A DNA stretch of 12,482 nucleotides from an uncultured bacterium (lineage in GTDB: Bacteria > Pseudomonadota > Alphaproteobacteria > SP197): contig CALLQH010000204.1 of the NCBI GenBank assembly GCA_938014945.1, positions 1-12,482 of the forward strand. The letters are read 5' to 3'. Shown piece after piece: positions 1-5,964 of this stretch. Position 1 is the stretch's first letter. Each line of letters opens with the position of its first letter. The notes under the pieces were generated by a model, which was not told the origin of the DNA, ran no database searches, and worked only from the letters and a program-made list of their open reading frames with translations. Both the position numbers and the translations under genes were made by a program.

Positions 1-1048
1 GGCGATGGCGCTGCTCGACCTGGGCCGTCCTGCCACGGCAGAGGACTGGGTCTGGAATCTGCCGGCCTGGATGGACCCGCCGCCGGTCCCCGCCGACAAT
101 CCGATGACCGTGGAGAAGGTCGCGCTGGGACGGCGGCTTTTCTACGAGCTCAACCTCTCCGGCCCGGGCTACATGGCCTGCGCCACCTGCCATGATCCCC
201 ATCTGGCGTTTTCCGACCACCGGCGCACGGCCATCGGCATCACCGGCCAGTTCCACCCGCGCAACAGCATGGCGCTCGCCAACGTCGGCTACTTCACCAC
301 GCTCACCTGGGCCGATCCCAACCTGACCCGTCTGGAGGATCAGGCCCTGGTGCCGCTGCTGGGCGAACATCCGGTGGAGATGGCGGTGACCGGCTCGGAG
401 GAGCGGGTGCTCTCCTACCTGCGACACGATCCCATCTATCCCGGCATGTTTGCCGCCGCCTTCCCGGAGGACGACGGCCGCATCGATCTCAACAACGCCG
501 CCCGCGCCATTGCCGCTTTCGAGCGCACGCTGATCTCGGGCAATGCGCCTTATGACCGCTACCGCGAGGAGGGTGACACAGAGGCCCTGTCGCCGGCGGC
601 TCGGCGCGGTGCGGCGCTGTTCTTCAGCGAGCGGCTGCATTGCGGCGCCTGCCACAGCGGCCCCAACCTCACCGACATGGCCTTCCACAACACCGGCCTC
701 TACAACGAGGACGGCCAGGGCGCGCTGCCCGAAGGCAACCAGGGCATGATCGAGCACACGGACCTTGCCGCGGACATGGGCCGCTTCCGCACGCCCTCCC
801 TGCGCAATGTCGCGATGAGCCCCCCGTACATGCACGACGGCTCGATCCTGACTCTGGAGGAGGTGATCGCTCACTACGCAGCAGGCGGGCGCGCGGCGCT
901 CCATGGCGCGCCATCGCCGATCGCAGACCCGCTGGTGGCGGGCTTTTCTGTCACGCCCGAGGAAGCGGCCGACCTCGTCGCCTTTCTCGAAAGCCTGACC
1001 GACCCCGTGTTCCTCGCCGACCCGAATCTGCAAAGTCCGTTCCGCTGA
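1..1048 (+). CDS. MbnH-like di-heme cytochrome c peroxidase/MauG-family enzyme (5' end outside window)
   Basis: Counting from the first in-frame ATG at position 5, two CxxCH heme c sites are visible, CATCH at residues 59-63 and CGACH at 213-217. This is the layout of the bacterial CcP/MauG family. The wording around them (LALANVGYFTTLTWADP-like segment near residues 89-105, FHNTGLYN at 227-234, RFRTPSLRNVA at 260-270, PYMHDGS at 274-280) matches the MXAN_0977/MbnH group, which oxidises tryptophan in the copper-binding partner MbnP. By family alignment, W102 would be the tryptophan between the hemes. Y291 in EVIAHYAAGG falls where CcPs have a methionine ligand and MauG a tyrosine. Such proteins are periplasmic, yet no signal peptide is visible. 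The frame is open to the window edge and the visible N-terminus looks like mature sequence, so the true start lies upstream. An MbnP gene would be expected there. Family assignment is strong; the substrate is inferred. Confidence 0.88.
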   Translation, partial: AMALLDLGRPATAEDWVWNLPAWMDPPPVPADNPMTVEKVALGRRLFYELNLSGPGYMACATCHDPHLAFSDHRRTAIGITGQFHPRNSMALANVGYFTTLTWADPNLTRLEDQALVPLLGEHPVEMAVTGSEERVLSYLRHDPIYPGMFAAAFPEDDGRIDLNNAARAIAAFERTLISGNAPYDRYREEGDTEALSPAARRGAALFFSERLHCGACHSGPNLTDMAFHNTGLYNEDGQGALPEGNQGMIEHTDLAADMGRFRTPSLRNVAMSPPYMHDGSILTLEEVIAHYAAGGRAALHGAPSPIADPLVAGFSVTPEEAADLVAFLESLTDPVFLADPNLQSPFR

Positions 1049-1107
1049 GCCACGCGGGGACAGGTGATTGCCACTTGCCGGGGAGGCGGGCATTGCCTAT
1101 CTCACGG

Positions 1108-1130
1108 CTGCCGGACATGTTGTCCGGCGG
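1108..1130 (+). other. Hairpin between di-heme enzyme and methyltransferase genes
   Basis: The core CCGGACA (1111-1117), loop TGT, TGTCCGG (1121-1127) is a perfect stem. It extends outward to about 10 pairs with one G-U pair. No T-run follows; instead a GC-rich stretch with further small inverted repeats continues to about 1160. It may be a rho-independent-like terminator lacking its U-tract, or an mRNA-stabilising hairpin at the 3' end of the upstream transcript. The role is inferred; the structure is plain in the sequence. Confidence 0.45.
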
Positions 1131-1169
1131 GGCGGGCCGCCCGTATCGCGGGCCCGGGTCGCACACGGG

Positions 1170-2141
1170 ATGACATCGGGAGATCTTCTGGCTGATCGTC
1201 GGCTGGAGATGGCGCGGGCCCTGCGGGAGCGGGGCGACGAGGCCGCGGCGATCGAACTGCTGGAACAGGCTCTGGAACTGGCGCCCGACTGGGCCGCGGG
1301 CCACTTCCTGCTCGGCGAATGGCGCGATGGCGCCGGAGATCGCGATGGCGCCGTCGCGGCCTACAGCCGCGCCCTGGTGCTCGATCCCGAGGACCGCGCC
1401 GGTGCGATCCTGCGCCTTGCCCTGATCGGTGCGGCCGCCATGCCCGATGCGCCGCCTCCGGCCTATGTCGCCGGTGTCTTCGACGACCATGCCGAGGATT
1501 TCGACAGCGCCCTCGTCGAGCGTCTGGCCTACACCGTGCCTCAGGCGCTGACCGATCTGGTGACGGAGTTCGCCCGCGACGACGTCCGTTTCGCCCGTGT
1601 CCTTGACCTGGGCTGCGGCACCGGGCTTGCCGGCGAGCGCTTCCGCGATGCCGCAGCGTGGCTCGAAGGCGTCGATCTCTCCGAGGGAATGGTTGCGGTC
1701 GCCCGCCGCAAGGGGTTCTACGATGCCCTGGCGGTGGATGAAGCCCATGCCTTCCTGGATGGGGTGACCGCCACCTACGACCTGATCGTGGCCGCCGATG
1801 TGCTGGTCTATCTCGGCGACCTTGCCGCCTTGTTCCAGGCGGCCCGCTGTGCGCTGCAACCGGGCGGTCGCTTCGTCTTTTCCGTCGAGCGAGGCCAGGG
1901 TGACGGCTTCGTGCTCAACCGTGGGCACCGTTATGCCCATGGCGAGGGCTACATCGCAGCCGGGCTGGCAGCTGCCGGGCTCACGTTGGTAGAGATGCGC
2001 CGCGCTGTCTGCCGCATGGAAGCCGGCCGTCCGGTCGAGGGGCTTCTGGTGCTGGCCGAGCGGACGCGCGTTGGAGACGGCGCAGAGCCCGCGGCAACGG
2101 ACATCGCATTCGGTATGCAGACCGCCCGTCGGGCGCTTTGA
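1170..2141 (+). CDS. TPR-containing class I SAM-dependent methyltransferase (COG4976 type)
   Basis: The ATG at 1170 gives 323 residues. An in-frame TTG at 1068 would add 34 residues that look like read-through of GC-rich spacer and would include the hairpin at 1108-1130, so I reject it. Residues about 4-73 form two tetratricopeptide repeats (ELLEQALELAPD, then AAYSRALVLDPED). A linker PAYVAGVFDDHAEDFD (about 97-112) is typical of this group. The Rossmann methyltransferase domain follows, with SAM motif I DLGCGTG at 146-152, the acidic GVDLSEGM strand-2 region, AADVLVYLGD as motif IV, and ALQPGGRFVFSVE. The family is 'predicted methyltransferase, contains TPR repeat'; the substrate is unknown, and the TPRs suggest a protein or complex partner. 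It is probably cytosolic, as I see no signal or membrane segment. It lies 121 bases downstream of the di-heme gene and may be transcribed separately. There is no clear Shine-Dalgarno before 1170. Confidence 0.87.
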   Translation: MTSGDLLADRRLEMARALRERGDEAAAIELLEQALELAPDWAAGHFLLGEWRDGAGDRDGAVAAYSRALVLDPEDRAGAILRLALIGAAAMPDAPPPAYVAGVFDDHAEDFDSALVERLAYTVPQALTDLVTEFARDDVRFARVLDLGCGTGLAGERFRDAAAWLEGVDLSEGMVAVARRKGFYDALAVDEAHAFLDGVTATYDLIVAADVLVYLGDLAALFQAARCALQPGGRFVFSVERGQGDGFVLNRGHRYAHGEGYIAAGLAAAGLTLVEMRRAVCRMEAGRPVEGLLVLAERTRVGDGAEPAATDIAFGMQTARRAL

Positions 2142-2186
2142 TGGCCTTTCCCACGCGGAGCGGTCTGCCGAACGGGGCGTGAGCCT

Positions 2187-3083
2187 TCAGACGCTCCCGG
2201 CGGCCTCCCGGCCCAGCCAGTCGGCGAAGCGCTGCACCGCCGCGCGACCCCATGCGCCCTGGCGGCCGAACAGGCACCATCGGGCGTCGAGTTCGGCCGT
2301 CACGGGGCTGGCGCGCGCCAGCAGGCCACGTTCCAGATGGCGGGTGACGAAGGGGCTGCGCGCGATGGCGATGCCCTGTCCGGCGATCGCCGCCTCCATC
2401 GCCAGCAGATAACTGTCGACCTGCAGGGCGGCGCTGGCGCGCCGCCGGGTCCGCAGGCCGGCGGCCCTGAGCCAGTCGGGCCAGTCATCGGGCGCGGAAT
2501 AGACCTCGATCCGGCGGTGGCGGGTGAGCAACGCCTCGATGGCGAGCCCTTCTTCCAGCAGTGCGGGCGCGCAGACCGGAAAGATTTCCGAGCCGAAGAG
2601 TTCGACATGAGGCCGCGTGATGGTGCCGGGGACTGCAAGGCAGATCGCGCAGTCGAGATCGTCGCGCGCGAAGTCGGCCTCGTGCTGGTCGGTGGTCAGC
2701 AGCACCTTCAGGCCGGGATGGCGGTCGTGCAGATGGTCCAGGCGCGGCACCAGCCAGAGCGCGGCGAAGGTCGAATAGGTGTGCACGCGCACGGGGGCGT
2801 CGCCGCCGCTGCCCCGCATGCGGACGACCTCCTCGGCGATCGCGCCGAAGGCGCCCTCGCTCACCCGCTGCAGCCGCTCGCCCATGGGGCTGAGTTCCAT
2901 GCCGCGTGGCCGACGGTAACACAATTGATGGCCCAGCCACTGCTCCAGCTTCTTGATGTGATGGCTGACCGCGCCCTGGGTGACGCCCAGGGCCTCGGCC
3001 GCGGCGGACACACTGCCGTTTTCCGCAACGGCGAGGAAGGCGCGCAGGGAGAGCAGGGGGAACTGCGGCGGCAGGTCGTTCAT
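2187..3083 (-). CDS. LysR-family transcriptional regulator, GcvA-like
   Basis: The protein has 298 residues, the usual LTTR length. The N-terminal winged helix-turn-helix is clear at about residues 12-61: LLSLRAFLAVAENGSVSAAAE, then ALGVTQGAVSHHIKKLEQWLG, then RRPRGMELSPMGE. The TQGAVSHHIKKLE wording is typical of the GcvA subgroup. Residues about 95-290 form the periplasmic-binding-protein-like effector domain. The ATG at 3083 is the natural start because MNDLPPQFPLLSLRAF matches the family N-terminus; the Shine-Dalgarno is weak. It is transcribed away from the oxygenase/M24 pair. By the usual LTTR arrangement, it probably controls that pair and itself through the 106-base intergenic region, which holds inverted repeats at 3082-3092 and 3111-3133. 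The effector is unknown. Confidence 0.93.
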   Translation of the reverse strand: MNDLPPQFPLLSLRAFLAVAENGSVSAAAEALGVTQGAVSHHIKKLEQWLGHQLCYRRPRGMELSPMGERLQRVSEGAFGAIAEEVVRMRGSGGDAPVRVHTYSTFAALWLVPRLDHLHDRHPGLKVLLTTDQHEADFARDDLDCAICLAVPGTITRPHVELFGSEIFPVCAPALLEEGLAIEALLTRHRRIEVYSAPDDWPDWLRAAGLRTRRRASAALQVDSYLLAMEAAIAGQGIAIARSPFVTRHLERGLLARASPVTAELDARWCLFGRQGAWGRAAVQRFADWLGREAAGSV

Positions 3084-3092
3084 ATCCGATAT
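3082..3092. promoter_or_regulatory. Short palindrome overlapping the LysR start codon
   Basis: ATATC-C-GATAT is a perfect 5+1+5 inverted repeat that overlaps the LysR ATG (minus strand, 3083-3081). Just beside it, ATTAG at 3091-3095 reads CTAAT on the minus strand, the pentamer reported for E. coli GcvA binding. A T-N11-A spacing (3092 to 3104) is also present but has poor dyad symmetry. It could be an autoregulatory contact site. The short arms and AT-rich setting mean chance is a real alternative. Confidence 0.3.
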
Positions 3093-3110
3093 TAGTCAGA
3101 TTGATGGAAG

Positions 3111-3133
3111 GGAACAAAGGATTGGTTTGTTCC
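3111..3133. promoter_or_regulatory. Perfect inverted repeat, candidate LysR operator
   Basis: GGAACAAA (3111-3118), a 7-base spacer and TTTGTTCC (3126-3133) form a perfect 8+7+8 dyad. It lies 28 bases upstream of the LysR start and 57 bases upstream of the oxygenase start, in a locally AT-richer patch. The position suits an LTTR recognition site for divergent control. It does not contain a canonical T-N11-A box, so the assignment to this LysR protein is an inference from position and symmetry. Confidence 0.55.
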
Positions 3134-3189
3134 GAGCGGCTCCATGGGCACCTCTTGTCACGTCACGAGGACAAGGAAGCAGGAGCATC

Positions 3190-4029
3190 ATGCACGAACC
3201 ATTGCCAGCCCGAATGACCGCCAAGGCCCAATCCTTTGTGCCCCTGGAGGAGGTCGTCGACCTCGCCCGTTATCCTCTCGACGAGCCCGAGGTGCTGGAA
3301 CGCACCGTCTGCCGCGATGTCCGCGCCAGCCTGCGCGAGGACGGCTGCGCAGTGATCGAAGGCTTCGTCGATCCTTCGCGGCTGGAGGCCCTGGGCGAGG
3401 AGGCCTGCCGCCTGGCGCCCGCCGCCCACCGCACCCGCGCCAGCATGACCTGCTACGGCCATGCTCCCGATCCCGAGATGCCGGAGAACCATCCGCTGGG
3501 CCGGCCGCTTGCGCGCCAGAACGCCTTCGTACCGGCCGATGCGATCCCGCAGGACGCCATGCTGCGCGCCATCTACCACGATCCCCGCGTGAAGCGGTTC
3601 CTGGCCATGTGCCTGGGTGTGGAGGAAATCCACGAATTCGACGACCCCTACGCGGCGCTGGTCATCAACGTCCTCGAGCCGGGCGCGACCCATGCCTGGC
3701 ATTTCGATTCCAACGAGTTCGCCGTCAGCCTGATGGCACAGGCGCCCGAGGCAGGCGGCGCCTTCGAATACAGCCCGTGGCTGCGTCGTCCCGACGACGA
3801 GCGTTACGAGGCGGTGAGCGCAGTGCTCGACGGCGAGCGCGAGAAGGTGCGCCGTCTAGAACTCAAGCCCGGCGACCTGCAGCTCTTCCATGGTCGTTAC
3901 GCGCTCCATCGCGTCTCGCCGGTCGAGGGTAAGCGCGACCGCCTGATGGCGATCTTTGCCTATGCCGACCGCCCCGGCCTGAAGGGCGCGCGCGAGAAAA
4001 GCCGTCTGCTCTTCGGCCGCGACAACTGA
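3190..4029 (+). CDS. Fe(II)/2-oxoglutarate-dependent oxygenase, HalD/BesD-like group, with intact HxD
   Basis: The ATG at 3190 gives 279 residues and is preceded by AGGAG (3181 region) at good spacing. The in-frame extension back to 2980 runs into the divergent LysR gene and is rejected. The iron site is HFD (H171, D173) in HAWHFDSNEF, with the distal histidine H240 in YALHRVSP and a downstream arginine (R251, alternatively R249) suited to hold 2-oxoglutarate. The sequence resembles proteins annotated as HalD/BesD-family halogenases. Halogenases replace the aspartate with Gly/Ala to make room for chloride, so the aspartate here predicts hydroxylation or another oxidation. BesD-type enzymes act on free amino acids, and this one may act on a similar small polar substrate. 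It is cytosolic, with no signal peptide. It is the first gene of a probable operon with the M24 gene 23 bases downstream, divergent from LysR. Confidence 0.85.
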   Translation: MHEPLPARMTAKAQSFVPLEEVVDLARYPLDEPEVLERTVCRDVRASLREDGCAVIEGFVDPSRLEALGEEACRLAPAAHRTRASMTCYGHAPDPEMPENHPLGRPLARQNAFVPADAIPQDAMLRAIYHDPRVKRFLAMCLGVEEIHEFDDPYAALVINVLEPGATHAWHFDSNEFAVSLMAQAPEAGGAFEYSPWLRRPDDERYEAVSAVLDGEREKVRRLELKPGDLQLFHGRYALHRVSPVEGKRDRLMAIFAYADRPGLKGAREKSRLLFGRDN

Positions 4030-4052
4030 ACCCGATAACAAAGGAGATTCCC

Positions 4053-5351
4053 ATGAACGCAGGTGGACGCGTACCCCCCGCCGCCAAACAGGCCCACGCC
4101 CCAGCCGAAGCCCCCATCGAGGTTTCGGTCGAGGCGGGCTATGCCGCATCCGACTGCATCGCCCAGACGCTCGATCCCAAGCGCCTGCGCGGCGAACGCC
4201 TGGCCAATGTGCGCGCCATGATGGCCGAGCAGGGCATGGCCGCCGTGCTGCTCTTCGATCCCTACAACCAGCGCTACGCCACGGGATCGCGCAACATGTT
4301 CGGCTACTTCCTGCGCAATTCCACGCGCTACATCTTCGTGCCGGCAGAAGGCAACGTGATCCTCTTCGAATATCCCGGCAGCGCCCATATCTCGACCTGG
4401 CTGGAGACGATCGACGAAGCGCGTCCCTCCAAGACCGTGTTCGCCGCGGTCAACGGCCGCGATCATCTGACAACGAAGCCGTTTGCCGAAGAGATCGCAG
4501 GGCTGGTCAGGGAGGTTGCGGGCAAGGGGGGCAAGATCGGCCTCGACCGCTGCTTCCACAACATCGCCCTGGCGCTGGAGGCCGAAGGCCTGAAGGTCGT
4601 CGACTGCCTGCAGAACCTGCTCGACACGCGGCGTATCAAGACCGCCGATGAGACGCAGTGCCTGGCCCTTTCCATGGCCGCGACCGAGGCTGCCGTGGCG
4701 GATGTCGAGGAGGCGATCCGTCCCGGTATCACCGAGAACGAGCTTTTCGCCAAGATGGTCCACGGCGTGCTGGCGCGCGGCGGCGAGTTCGTCGAGACCC
4801 GGCTGCTGAGTTCCGGCCCGCGCACCAATCCCTGGTTCAACGAGGCCTGCGACCGCAGCGTGCGCCCCGGCGATCTGGTTGCGCTCGACACCGACACCAT
4901 CGGCGTCAACGGTTACTACGCCGACATGTCGCGCACCTTTTTCTGCGGCAAGGGTCGCCCGACCGGCTATCAGAAATCCCTCTATCGGATGAGCCTGGAG
5001 CAGATCCAGCACAACACCGACATCCTGAAGCCAGGCATGACCTTCCGCGAGATCGCCGAGAAGGCCTGGCCGATCCCCGAGAAGTTCTACGACCAGCGTT
5101 ATCCCTCGATCATCCACGGCGTGGGCATGCACGGCGAGAAGCCGATCGTCGCCCATGCCGGCGACCTTGACCGCTACACGGGCGAGGGCGTGCTGGAGCC
5201 GGGCATGGTCGTCAGCGTCGAGAGTTATGTCGGCGAGCCCGGCGGCGCCGACGGCGTCAAGCTGGAGGACCAGTTCCTGGTCACCGAAACGGGGCTCGCT
5301 GCGATGAGCCGCTATCCCTACGAAGATCGCCTGATCGACCGCCAGATCTAG
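4053..5351 (+). CDS. M24-family pita-bread hydrolase/lyase, DddP-related
   Basis: The protein has 432 residues; the ATG at 4053 is preceded by AAAGGAG at 8-9 bases. The N-terminal creatinase-like domain runs to about residue 195 (LLFDPYNQRYATGSRNM at 66-82). The catalytic pita-bread domain follows. Metal ligands are in place: D279 and D281 (ALDTDTIG), D291 (YADMSR), H355 (IIHGVGMHGE), E390 (SVESYVGE) and E405 (KLEDQF). The segments GGEFVETRLLSSGPRTNPWF (243-262), LEPGMV and VKLEDQFLVTETG are very close to the DMSP lyase DddP as I remember it. DddP's reported catalytic aspartate, six residues after the ligand histidine, is glycine here (G361). It may therefore be a relative with another substrate, as are creatinase and ectoine hydrolase in the same fold, rather than a DMSP lyase or a true Xaa-Pro peptidase. 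It is probably co-transcribed with the oxygenase gene. Confidence 0.88.
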   Translation: MNAGGRVPPAAKQAHAPAEAPIEVSVEAGYAASDCIAQTLDPKRLRGERLANVRAMMAEQGMAAVLLFDPYNQRYATGSRNMFGYFLRNSTRYIFVPAEGNVILFEYPGSAHISTWLETIDEARPSKTVFAAVNGRDHLTTKPFAEEIAGLVREVAGKGGKIGLDRCFHNIALALEAEGLKVVDCLQNLLDTRRIKTADETQCLALSMAATEAAVADVEEAIRPGITENELFAKMVHGVLARGGEFVETRLLSSGPRTNPWFNEACDRSVRPGDLVALDTDTIGVNGYYADMSRTFFCGKGRPTGYQKSLYRMSLEQIQHNTDILKPGMTFREIAEKAWPIPEKFYDQRYPSIIHGVGMHGEKPIVAHAGDLDRYTGEGVLEPGMVVSVESYVGEPGGADGVKLEDQFLVTETGLAAMSRYPYEDRLIDRQI

Positions 5352-5375
5352 GCTGAGCTATCGGAGCGCACAGGG

Positions 5376-5403
5376 ACGGCGGGTGCCTCGGGGCTCCCGC
5401 CGT
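5376..5403. terminator. Hairpin terminator between convergent genes
   Basis: ACGGCGGG (5376-5383) pairs perfectly with CCCGCCGT (5396-5403). The 12-base loop can form an inner GCC/GGC stem after one T-T mismatch. On the plus strand the stem is followed by TTCTT. It lies 25 bases after the M24 stop and 8 bases beyond the stop of the convergent VOC gene, so it probably serves the plus-strand operon and may also stop minus-strand transcripts, although no T-run is seen in that direction. Confidence 0.7.
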
Positions 5404-5411
5404 TCTTGCCT

Positions 5412-5885
5412 TCAGGCCGAAGTGGGCTTGGCCTTCTGCCAGTCGGCCAGGATCGCGTCGGCGCTGCGCTCGCCCATGCCTTCGCCGGTCTTGGCGGTCA
5501 GTTCGATGACGTAGCCGTTGGGATCACGGAAGTAGATCGAGTGGATGAAGCCGTGGTCGGAGACGCCGCGCGTCTCGATGCCGGCTTGCCTGCCCTTTGC
5601 CAGCATGGCGTGGAGCGTGTCCATGTCGACCTCCAGGGCGATGTGCAGATCGAAGTCGCGCTGTTCCTTGAAGTCGAAGGCAGCCTCGGGCTCCTCGAAG
5701 AAGGCGATGAAGGAGCCGTCACCCATCTCGTAGAAGGTGTGCAGCACATTGGCCTTGCGGCCTGATTTCGTGGTGGCGATCTCCAGGGCATGGGCAAACG
5801 TCAGACCAAGGAAATCCTCGTAGAAGCGGCGCGTCTCCTCGGAGTCACGGCAGCGATAGGCGGCGTGGTGCAGTCCGCGGATCAT
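5412..5885 (-). CDS. VOC-superfamily (glyoxalase/extradiol-dioxygenase fold) protein
   Basis: The ATG at 5885 gives 157 residues and has GGAGGG 7 bases upstream; an in-frame TTG at 5906 would add seven residues and ignore that ribosome site. Two beta-alpha-beta-beta-beta modules are visible: IRGLHHAAYRCRDSEETRRF with FYEDFLGL at the start, and DFDLHIALEVD through DPNGYVIELT in the second half. Likely metal ligands are H7 (alternatively H6), H81 and E128, the usual His/His/Glu positions of glyoxalase I-like and ring-cleaving VOC enzymes. The substrate cannot be read from the sequence. It is cytosolic. It lies 79 bases downstream of the GDP-mannose gene on the same strand, and may share its transcript without sharing its pathway. 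Confidence 0.85.
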   Translation of the reverse strand: MIRGLHHAAYRCRDSEETRRFYEDFLGLTFAHALEIATTKSGRKANVLHTFYEMGDGSFIAFFEEPEAAFDFKEQRDFDLHIALEVDMDTLHAMLAKGRQAGIETRGVSDHGFIHSIYFRDPNGYVIELTAKTGEGMGERSADAILADWQKAKPTSA

Positions 5886-5964
5886 GGCATCCCTCCATTC
5901 CGGCAAACCCAGGCGGCCATTGTGAACGCGGGCGGCTTCTTGTCCAGCCGGACCGTCCTGGCGC

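Noticed and set aside
1068..1169. TTG-initiated extension of the methyltransferase
   Set aside because: The added 34 residues resemble translated spacer, cross a stable hairpin, and precede an ATG that fits the TPR start.
951..1940. Long minus-strand frame opposite the methyltransferase gene
   Set aside because: No recognisable family motifs; the plus strand carries clear TPR and SAM motifs. It is a GC-rich codon shadow.
2123..2140. CGCCC-GTC-GGGCG hairpin followed by CTTT at the end of the methyltransferase gene
   Set aside because: A five-pair stem inside the coding end with a very short T-run is too weak to call a terminator.
3960..5156. 398-codon minus-strand frame opposite the M24 gene
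   Set aside because: It mirrors a gene with full catalytic motifs on the plus strand and shows no domain of its own.
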